From: an uncultured Oscillospiraceae bacterium
GTDB lineage: Bacteria > Bacillota_A > Clostridia > Oscillospirales > Oscillospiraceae
Length of the DNA: 5,312 nucleotides
NCBI GenBank assembly: GCA_947631215.1
Contig: CANRKN010000131.1
Location: 1-5,312, forward strand
Direction: 5' to 3'
In this document: piece after piece, positions 1-5,312 of the stretch
How positions within the stretch are numbered: position 1 is the stretch's first letter
How the letters are laid out: each line of letters starts with the position of its first letter
Notes under the pieces: model-generated
What the model saw: only the letters and a program-made list of their open reading frames with translations
What the model was told of the DNA's origin: nothing
Database searches by the model: none
Translations under genes and position numbers: made by a program

Positions 1-119
1 ACGACGATGCCGGGCTTCATGGCGTTCCACTCCGGGATCAGGGCCATGCACATCCCGATGGCGAACAGCAGCCCGCCCACGACGCTGAGCAGCAGGGTGA
101 CAAAATCTTTCTTCTTCAT
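1..119 (-). CDS. small membrane protein, N-terminal part only
   Basis: The start codon is at 119-117 and the frame stays open to the left edge, so only 39 residues are seen. They begin MKKKDFVTLLLSVVGG and continue with a hydrophobic stretch to about residue 27, then IPEWNAMKPG. Three lysines before a hydrophobic segment indicate an N-terminal membrane helix or uncleaved signal anchor with the lysine end inside. A ribosome binding site (CGGAGGT, bases 134-128) lies 8 nt upstream of the ATG and fixes the start. The gene follows the dehydrogenase/epimerase on the same strand after 45 bp with no visible terminator, so co-transcription is likely. It resembles short uncharacterised membrane proteins of Clostridia from memory; no function can be given. 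Confidence 0.75.
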   Translation of the reverse strand, partial: MKKKDFVTLLLSVVGGLLFAIGMCMALIPEWNAMKPGIV

Positions 120-164
120 GTGGCAATACCTCCGTTTATTTTTGTCAAAAAGGATAGATGATGT

Positions 165-1250
165 TTATGCAGCCTTGTGCGGAGTCTTGGGGGTGTCAGG
201 CATTTTGGTTATGGCGGCAGATTTTTTCTGGGCAACGAGCTTCCCGGAAGCCCGCAGCCATGCCACCTCATCCCGGACCGTCTCCTCAAAGCTGCGGGTG
301 GAATACCCCAGCTCCGTCTTTGCCTTGGTGGAGTCAAAGCTGTTGTTCCGGGCCAGATTGTAAATAGAAAAGGTGGTCAGCAGGGGCTTCTTGCCGGTCT
401 TGGCGGCTTGCTTCTCCAGCAGCTTTGCCAGGGCGTTGGCGATGCTGATGGGGAGGAATATCCTCATGGGCTTGATGCCCGCCTCTTTTGCCAGGATCGC
501 GGCGAAGTCCTTGAAGGAGACCTCCTCGTTGCCAAAGATATAGCACTCGCCCTTACGGCCTTTGTCGGCAGCCAGGATGATGCCCTCGGCCAGATCACGG
601 GCATCGCAGAGATTGAACGAGCCGTTGATACCCATGGGCATTTCACCGTTGAGGATCTTAATGACCGTGCCGGTCGTCTCGCCAATGGCGTTGTCGCCGG
701 GGCCCAGGATGCCGCTGGGATGCACCACACAGGCGTTCAGACCATGCTCCCGTACAGCGTCCAGCACCGCCTGGGTCGCCATGGCCTTGGAGCGGCTGTA
801 ACAGCCCAGCACCTTGTCGGGGTCGAAGTGGTCTACCTCCCGGATGGGCTGACCTTTGGGCAGTTCCGGGATCGCGCCGGTGCTGCTCACATACACCAGC
901 TTCCTGCACTCCGGGTGAGAAAGGCACAGGTCGATCACGTTCTGCGCGCCGCCCACATTCACGTCCATCACCATTTGGTTGTAGTCCGGGTCCATGGACA
1001 CGATGCTGGCGATATGGAGCATGACGGTCTCCCGGCCTTTGGGGACGGTGAAAAACCGCTCCAGGGATTCCTTATCCCGCACATCGCCCTCCACAATCTC
1101 AGCCCCGCGGGGGACGTACTTGATGGCGGGATCGCCTTTCAGAACAAAGGCCCGGACGGTCTCGCCCCGTTCCAGCAGCTTGCGGCACACGATACCGCCC
1201 ATGAATCCCGCCGCGCTGGTCACCAGATAGGTCGTTTTATTGTCAGTCAT
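165..1250 (-). CDS. NAD(P)-dependent epimerase/dehydratase (extended SDR family)
   Basis: This 361-residue protein is a full-length extended short-chain dehydrogenase/reductase, a soluble enzyme with an N-terminal Rossmann fold. Visible landmarks are the dinucleotide-binding loop TSAAGFMG (11-18), GDVRD (55-59), DVNVGG with Asn98, the active-site serine region YVSSTGAI (120-127), the catalytic pair Tyr151/Lys155 in YSRSK, and HPSGILGPGD (177-186). The first glycine of the usual TGxxGxxG loop is Ser12 here. The family includes sugar-nucleotide epimerases and dihydroflavonol-4-reductase-like enzymes, and the substrate cannot be read from sequence. The last 25 or so residues form a Lys/Ala/Pro-rich tail beyond the fold. 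The start at 1250 has only a weak GCAGG-type ribosome site, but the Rossmann motif begins at once, so a later start is unlikely. It probably leads an operon with the small membrane protein. Confidence 0.9.
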   Translation of the reverse strand: MTDNKTTYLVTSAAGFMGGIVCRKLLERGETVRAFVLKGDPAIKYVPRGAEIVEGDVRDKESLERFFTVPKGRETVMLHIASIVSMDPDYNQMVMDVNVGGAQNVIDLCLSHPECRKLVYVSSTGAIPELPKGQPIREVDHFDPDKVLGCYSRSKAMATQAVLDAVREHGLNACVVHPSGILGPGDNAIGETTGTVIKILNGEMPMGINGSFNLCDARDLAEGIILAADKGRKGECYIFGNEEVSFKDFAAILAKEAGIKPMRIFLPISIANALAKLLEKQAAKTGKKPLLTTFSIYNLARNNSFDSTKAKTELGYSTRSFEETVRDEVAWLRASGKLVAQKKSAAITKMPDTPKTPHKAA

Positions 1251-1404
1251 TTTGAATACCTGCTTTCTATGAGTTTTGTCCGGATCGCTCCGATGGCTGT
1301 ATCATAGGCCGCAGATGTTTGGGAAAGGTTCAAGTTTTGTTTGAGAAATATTAAAAAATCTGTTTCTATAAAAATGTTAGACACACGGAAACGGCACGAT
1401 TGTT
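1251..1404. promoter_or_regulatory. upstream region of the epimerase gene, AT-rich
   Basis: This non-coding stretch separates the minus-strand epimerase gene from the repeat region. Bases 1335-1376 are strikingly AT-rich. On the minus strand TTGAAC (1333-1328) and TATGAT (1306-1301) could be promoter boxes, but their 21-nt gap is too long for a standard promoter. On the plus strand TTGAGA (1341-1346) and TATAAA (1367-1372) are 20 nt apart, also poor. A promoter for the epimerase must lie here or further up, but I cannot place it firmly. Confidence 0.3.
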
Positions 1405-1577
1405 TTCGTGGCCTCACATAAGTGGCAAGCAATGCAGAGTGGTACACACTCTGCGAAAATGGGTCATTCTGGCTTCGCGCCGGAATGACCCATTTGCTTG
1501 TCAGGGCAGCATCCCCGAACCCCTTTGAACAGCTCCGTGCCGGAGCTGGCTGCGCGTTTGGTGCGAAACGCTTTTTT
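1405..1577 (+). repeat. structured intergenic element, copy A
   Basis: Copy A matches copy B (1816-1971) in inverted orientation. Read on the plus strand, GGCAAGCA (1424-1431) pairs with TGCTTGTC (1495-1502, one G-U). Inside lie hairpin 1434-1454 (8 bp, 5-nt loop) and hairpin 1457-1495 (17 pairs including one G-U, loop TTCGC), giving a three-way junction. A 27-nt linker follows (1503-1529), then hairpin 1530-1548 (8 bp), GCTGC, and hairpin 1554-1571 with a run of six T. By hand count 22 of 27 linker bases match copy B, while the stem of the next hairpin is entirely different yet fully paired in both. It is either a small structured RNA with its own terminator or a REP/MITE-like DNA repeat. 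No protein is supported. Confidence 0.7.
1554..1577 (+). terminator. terminator-like hairpin closing copy A
   Basis: GCGTTT (1554-1559) pairs with AAACGC (1566-1571) around a 6-nt loop, followed directly by six T (1572-1577). This is an intrinsic-terminator layout for plus-strand transcription. The stem is short and half A-T, so strength is uncertain. The equivalent hairpin in copy B has a stronger stem and a T-rich tail in the matching direction. Confidence 0.5.
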
Positions 1578-1815
1578 CCTAATGGCGCAAATACATGGTC
1601 TGACAGCCATGTTTTGCGGGGACCCCATGAGGCTATCCCCCGCTGGCTGTCTGACGTGAAAACCTTTATAAGAAACAGGGCGCGTAAGGAAGATGATTTC
1701 ATGTTCCCGACATGATACAAAAGCCGGTTCTCTCATGTCCTGTCACGCCCGTATATTACACCGTCATAACCATGCTCGCAGGTGCAAAAAAGCACCAAAC
1801 CGATACCGAGGACAT
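1578..1815. other. spacer between the inverted copies, no gene seen
   Basis: These 238 bp lie between the two converging element ends. No frame has a credible start and product. The stretch holds one large stem-loop (1598-1655) and a small hairpin, GGTGC and GCACC around six A (1781-1796). No convincing promoter was found on either strand. Confidence 0.5.
1598..1655. repeat. large imperfect stem-loop
   Basis: GTCTGACAGCCA (1598-1609) pairs with TGGCTGTCTGAC (1644-1655) with a single mismatch. Inside, GCGGGG (1616-1621) pairs with CCCCGC (1638-1643), leaving a 6-nt bulge on the 5' side. There is no T tract after it, so it is not an intrinsic terminator. It could be part of a larger folded transcript or another repeat type. 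Confidence 0.6.
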
Positions 1816-1842
1816 ACAAACAAAAGCGTCCCGGCGGGACGC
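1816..1842 (-). terminator. terminator-like hairpin closing copy B
   Basis: On the minus strand GCGTCCC and GGGACGC (1842-1836 and 1832-1826) pair perfectly around a 3-nt loop. The tail TTTTGTTTGT (1825-1816) follows. This is a plausible intrinsic terminator for minus-strand transcription coming from the repeat array. Confidence 0.55.
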
Positions 1843-1971
1843 GCAGCCGCACGATTTATCGTGCGATCAAAGGGTTTTAGGGATGCTTCCCTAACAAGCA
1901 AAAATGGTCATTTCAGCGGGAAGCCGAAATGACCATTTTTCGCATGTGGTGCTCCACATACACTGCTTGCC
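1816..1971 (-). repeat. structured intergenic element, copy B
   Basis: This is the inverted partner of copy A, best read on the minus strand. The closing stem pairs bases 1971-1964 with 1900-1893 (8 pairs, two G-U). Inside are hairpin 1944-1959 (6 bp) and hairpin 1900-1940 (15 perfect pairs, a wobble position, two more pairs). The 27-nt linker (1892-1866), hairpin 1865-1848 (8 bp), GCTGC (1847-1843) and terminal hairpin 1842-1826 follow as in copy A. Bases 1877-1894 can form an alternative 7-bp hairpin that competes with the closing stem. G-U pairs in the closing stem and the long hairpin favour this strand as the RNA sense in both copies. Its 5' side runs into the tandem array. Confidence 0.7.
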
Positions 1972-2290
1972 AGGATTGCGCGAAAGCGAAAGACGGGTAA
2001 GCAGAGAAAACGAAGTTTTCGCGGTATGGGCGCCCACACGCATTGCTTGCCAGTTATGTGCGAGGCAAAATGACTGGCAGGCAATTTTTGCAAAGTGGGG
2101 CCCCACATGCATTGCTTGCCAGGATTGCGCGAAGGCGAAAGACGGGCAAGCAGAGAAAACGAAGTTTTCGCGGTATGGGCGCCCACATGCCCTGCTTGCC
2201 AGGATTGTGCGGAAGCAAAATAACTGGCGGGCAGGGAAACGAAATTTTTTGCATGTGGCTTGCCTCATGCCCTGCTTGCCAGTTTGTTTG
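1961..2290. repeat. tandem array of five hairpin units
   Basis: The word GCTTGCCAG occurs at 1965, 2045, 2114, 2194 and 2274, giving spacings of 80, 69, 80 and 80 bp. Units 1 and 3 plus the start of the following unit (1965-2038 and 2114-2187) differ at only 2 of 74 bases, so there is also a 149-bp higher-order period. Before units 2 to 5 lies a short palindrome or hairpin: TGGGCGCCCA (2027 and 2176), GTGGGGCCCCAC (2095), and an imperfect one at 2251-2270. Four units can also fold a longer stem from GCTTGCC, and in units 2 and 4 G-U pairs keep it closed. The units extend the design of copy B. Long open frames across the array on both strands are repeat artefacts. Confidence 0.8.
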
Positions 2291-2426
2291 AGCCCTCGGA
2301 GGACCGCTTTATTGGACATCTGTTTTGAGCATCAGATATAACTGCGGCCTTGTAAAATCGCTCGCATTCTGTTATCATGCTTTAAAGTAAATTCTTGACC
2401 TGTTCATTCTATCCAGGAGGGCCGCC
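2291..2426 (+). promoter_or_regulatory. leader of the transposon remnant
   Basis: This non-coding stretch runs from the end of the repeat array to the first gene of the remnant. It carries the promoter at 2350-2378 and a perfect AGGAGG ribosome site at 2415-2420, 6 nt before the ATG at 2427. An outer end of the transposon may lie here, but I cannot identify a terminal repeat. Confidence 0.4.
2350..2378 (+). promoter_or_regulatory. sigma-A type promoter with extended -10
   Basis: TTGTAA (2350-2355, 4 of 6 to consensus) is followed after 17 nt by TATCAT (2373-2378, 5 of 6). TG at 2370-2371 forms an extended -10. Transcription would start near 2385, leaving a leader of about 40 nt before the ribosome site and ATG at 2427. 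It would drive the TnpW-like gene and the recombinase fragment. Confidence 0.55.
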
Positions 2427-3177
<751 letters not shown>

Positions 3178-3193
3178 CAGAAAGGAGCCATCA

Positions 3194-3565
3194 ATGGAAT
3201 CATTATTTGAGCAAATGGGCGGTACATACCATTGGGAGGGTGACTTCCTCATCCCAGACTTGGTGCTGTCAGACACCACTGACTATCATGTAGGCAAGTA
3301 TGGACGCATGCGCCACCGCTACCTAAAGGAACACCGCAGAGTGCTGTTTAACATCATGCTCACGAACGAGACCCTCGCCAAGCACGTTGCGGACATCGAC
3401 GCCGCCTGCCGCGAACGGCTGGAGGTCCTGATCCCCGCCATGGCCAAGCAGGAGGGCGTCACAGAGCAGCTCAAAGCAACCGACCAAATGGAATGGGTCC
3501 GCAGAATGAACAGCATCAAGAATCGCGCGGAAGAGATCGTCCTTCAGGAACTGGTCTACGACTGA
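3194..3565 (+). CDS. tnpV: transposon-encoded protein TnpV
   Basis: This 123-residue protein matches the TnpV family of Tn4451-like mobilizable transposons and related conjugative elements along its whole length. Recognisable parts are LFEQMGGTYHWEGDFLIPDL (4-23), the basic RHRYLKEHRR (40-49), the KQEGVTEQLKATDQMEWV segment (85-102) and the ending MNSIKNRAEEIVLQEL (105-120). It is mostly helical and soluble; its biochemical role is not established, though it travels with TnpX-type recombinases. AAGGAG (3182-3187) 6 nt upstream supports ATG 3194. A frame extension upstream to 3125 would have to use the leader stem-loop as code and is rejected. The gene looks intact although its recombinase neighbour is destroyed. 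It ends 13 bp from a convergent gene. Confidence 0.85.
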   Translation: MESLFEQMGGTYHWEGDFLIPDLVLSDTTDYHVGKYGRMRHRYLKEHRRVLFNIMLTNETLAKHVADIDAACRERLEVLIPAMAKQEGVTEQLKATDQMEWVRRMNSIKNRAEEIVLQELVYD

Positions 3566-3578
3566 GAGTACTATAACC

Positions 3579-4454
3579 TCAAAACACGCATTTGGCAAGA
3601 TCGCCGACGCCGTCCCGGAGCTTATACTTGCACACACCGTCAAGCACTTTTTTCTCGATCAGCGTTTTGGTCAAAGCCGCCGTCCATTTTTGGCTGAAAT
3701 TCGTATTGCCGAAATATGCGTTGAAGTTCTGCTGCGGGAGCAGAACGTACTCGCGGCCTTCCTCCTTGTTGGCGATATAGTATTTGCACAGCAAAATGCT
3801 CGCCTCCACGGGGACGCTGCCCGGCGTCAGCTCGGCTAGGCGTTGGACGACCCTTTCCGGCAGTTCAAAATCCTTATCCCGTAGCGGCCCCAGTTCAAGC
3901 GCGTCGGCGAGGATATCGTCAAAACGAAGCACCCACGCGCCTTTTGTATTGGAGGCAAAGGCCGGAACGAGCATCTGCCGGAGCTTATTCGCCCATTGGC
4001 CGCGAAAGCCTTTTTTGAGTGCCAGGACCTTATCCAAAACACCCTTGCGAACGGCACTGGGATTCGTTTCCACAAAGGCGATGATATTCTCCACATGCCG
4101 GATCAGCCAGCCCTCCCCATCAGGGGTCACCAGCTCCGGAAATTCCTGCGCATATTCCCCATAATTCACCCTGCGCCTCGGATCGTCCAGATCCGGGGCC
4201 TTTTTTGTTTTCTCCCCGGAAAGGCTGCACCAGGCCAGCAGCGCCCGGCGGGCACAGTCGATCCTATCATAACCGCTGCCGTCCTCCCGGAAGAGATAGC
4301 CGCGGGCCAGGATCGTCAGAACATGGCGAAAACCCTTGAAGTCCATCAGCATGGGAAAGGTGAAGCGCCCCATGTAGGCGGTGCCGCCCTTGCCCTCCGC
4401 CTTGTATTCGGGAAACTCTGTGTAGGCCGAAAACTCCTCCCATTCATTCAGCAT
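3579..4454 (-). CDS. hypothetical protein, second gene of a coupled pair
   Basis: I do not recognise this 291-residue protein. It is soluble, with no signal peptide or membrane helix. The N-terminal half contains MGRFTFPMLMDFKGFRHVLT (28-47) and RGYLFREDGSGYDR (51-64). A helical middle part follows with GEGWLIRHVENIIAFVE (113-129). The last 80 residues (VEASILLCKYYIANK, then LPQQNFNAYFGNTNFSQKW and LTKTLIEKKVL) have a spacing compatible with a winged-helix fold, which is only a guess. AAGGAGG (4471-4465) lies 10 nt before ATG 4454. The start overlaps the end of the upstream gene by 11 bp, so translational coupling is likely. Its stop lies 13 bp from the stop of convergent tnpV, with no terminator between. 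Codon use and length support a real gene; function is unknown. Confidence 0.75.
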   Translation of the reverse strand: MLNEWEEFSAYTEFPEYKAEGKGGTAYMGRFTFPMLMDFKGFRHVLTILARGYLFREDGSGYDRIDCARRALLAWCSLSGEKTKKAPDLDDPRRRVNYGEYAQEFPELVTPDGEGWLIRHVENIIAFVETNPSAVRKGVLDKVLALKKGFRGQWANKLRQMLVPAFASNTKGAWVLRFDDILADALELGPLRDKDFELPERVVQRLAELTPGSVPVEASILLCKYYIANKEEGREYVLLPQQNFNAYFGNTNFSQKWTAALTKTLIEKKVLDGVCKYKLRDGVGDLAKCVF

Positions 4455-5312
4455 GTTTTCTCAGCCTCCTTATCCAGCCCCTCCTCCGAGACGCGCTCCG
4501 GTCAACGGCCAGCTCCAGCGCCGCTGCCGGCAGCACCTCCAGAATGAACGCCCGCTTGCCCAGGGCCTCCGCACACATCACGGCCTCGTCCCAGTCCAGC
4601 CGCTCCAACACCTTCCCCGGTCCAGGCCGGACATTGGGGCGGATCACGTCCAGACAGTTATGGATCAGCCTCTGGCGGTAGTCCTGGCTGTCCGCAGCAC
4701 CGCGCATCATCCTCTTCATCTGCTCCGTGTCGGTCTGCCGGACGGCCTTGTGCCTCTTTACCTCCATGTCCCGGTGCTGGTCATCCAGGTCCATCAGAAT
4801 GTCCCCCAGCATCCGGTAGCCGCCGCAGCGGAAGTCACAGAGGATGTTCCGGCAGGACGGCAGCCGACCGGTGAAGACCGTGTAGAGCATCAAAAGCCGA
4901 TCCTCTTTGGGGGTAAACTGCCAGCTGGATTCCCGCAGGTTGGACAGCGTCGTATGCACGTCATAGGGGGACATATAGGAGAAAGTGTCATACAGTGCGT
5001 CCACGGATATCTCATTCTCCCGGTCCTGGGAAAAAAGGATACGCTGTATGTCCTTCCGGTAGTTGCCGGAGGACGTTATGTGCCGGTATGCCTCACAGCG
5101 CTGTTTGGCCTTTTCGTAGTCTGCGATGATCGAACGCATACGTTCCAGGGCGTGTGGGTCGAGTCTTTCTTTCCAGCCCAAATCTTTGGCAAAGCTGAAA
5201 AGCTCCGCGCTGTCCGCCGGTTCTACCTTTGGTACTTTCGTTTTTCTCCCCAGCTCGCGGGCATAGAACGGCGTGCGCTCCAGGTTGGCCGTGATCTCAT
5301 CCCAATCGACCC
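4444..5312 (-). CDS. hypothetical protein, 5' end outside the window
   Basis: The frame is open from the right edge to TGA at 4446-4444, giving 288 visible residues; the true start lies beyond the window. A TTG at 5181 is only an internal Leu codon because upstream sequence (VDWDEITANLERTPFYAREL and on) is coding in the same frame. Visible parts are a long charged helix (DPHALERMRSIIADYEKAKQ), YMSPYDVHTTLSNLRESSWQ, a C-x4-C-x3-C cysteine cluster at residues 153, 158 and 162, and a very Arg-rich end (SRRRGWIRRLRKH). No signal peptide or membrane segment is seen in the visible part. I do not recognise the family. The basic tail and cysteines would suit a nucleic-acid-binding or scaffold role, which is inference. 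It overlaps the next gene by 11 bp and is surely in one operon with it. Confidence 0.75.
   Translation of the reverse strand, partial: VDWDEITANLERTPFYARELGRKTKVPKVEPADSAELFSFAKDLGWKERLDPHALERMRSIIADYEKAKQRCEAYRHITSSGNYRKDIQRILFSQDRENEISVDALYDTFSYMSPYDVHTTLSNLRESSWQFTPKEDRLLMLYTVFTGRLPSCRNILCDFRCGGYRMLGDILMDLDDQHRDMEVKRHKAVRQTDTEQMKRMMRGAADSQDYRQRLIHNCLDVIRPNVRPGPGKVLERLDWDEAVMCAEALGKRAFILEVLPAAALELAVDRSASRRRGWIRRLRKHAE

Noticed and set aside
177..1307. A 376-codon open frame on the plus strand
   Set aside because: It lies opposite the epimerase gene, whose Rossmann and active-site motifs are clear. The plus-strand product shows no family features and is an antisense by-product of GC-rich codons.
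1247..1720. A 157-codon open frame on the minus strand
   Set aside because: It runs through copy A and the big stem-loop. Its similarity to a plus-strand frame over copy B (SKGFGDAALTSK versus SKGFRDASLTSK) comes from the inverted repeat, not from a conserved protein.
1961..2290. Possible CRISPR array
   Set aside because: Units are about 80 bp and similar over their whole length. There are no short identical repeats with unique spacers and no cas genes.
1891..2341. Overlapping open frames of 142-145 codons on both strands over the array
   Set aside because: The peptides are repetitive, are present in both directions, have no ribosome site, and simply reflect tandem units free of stop codons.
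3996..4547. A 183-codon plus-strand frame opposite the right-hand genes
   Set aside because: It is antisense to two overlapping minus-strand genes with proper starts, and its product has no recognisable features.

Overview
The window looks like chromosomal DNA from a gut-type Clostridia bacterium, perhaps Faecalibacterium- or Gemmiger-like. This rests on strong AGGAGG-type ribosome binding sites, GC-rich codon use, a Tn4451-family transposon remnant and dense hairpin-forming intergenic repeats. The organism is inferred from style, not from a marker gene.

Left block (1-1250, minus strand): a complete NAD(P)-dependent extended short-chain dehydrogenase/epimerase. 45 bp downstream of it lies the start of a small membrane protein that runs off the left edge. 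The two probably form one operon.

Middle block without genes (1251-2426): two inverted copies of one hairpin-rich element (about 1405-1577 and 1816-1971) face each other across a 238 bp spacer. Read on its sense strand, each copy has the same layout: a closing stem with two hairpins inside it, a 27-nt linker, a hairpin, a GCTGC linker, and a last hairpin followed by a T-rich tail. Linkers are conserved while stem sequences differ but stay paired, which points to selection on structure. The right copy merges into a tandem array of five related units (about 1961-2290) with an 80/69/80/80 bp rhythm. Long open frames here are by-products of the repeats.

Transposon remnant (about 2350-3565, plus strand): an extended -10 promoter, a 148-residue protein with a TnpW-like C-terminus, a large serine recombinase cut off about 30 residues in (just past the catalytic serine), a 51-bp palindrome at the break, a long stem-loop leader, and an intact tnpV. 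Without its recombinase the element should be immobile on its own.

Right block (3579-5312, minus strand): two overlapping genes I cannot assign, the upstream one running off the right edge. The overlap suggests translational coupling and a shared role. The best candidates for something undescribed are the paired structured elements with their array, the stem-loop leader of tnpV, and this unassigned gene pair.
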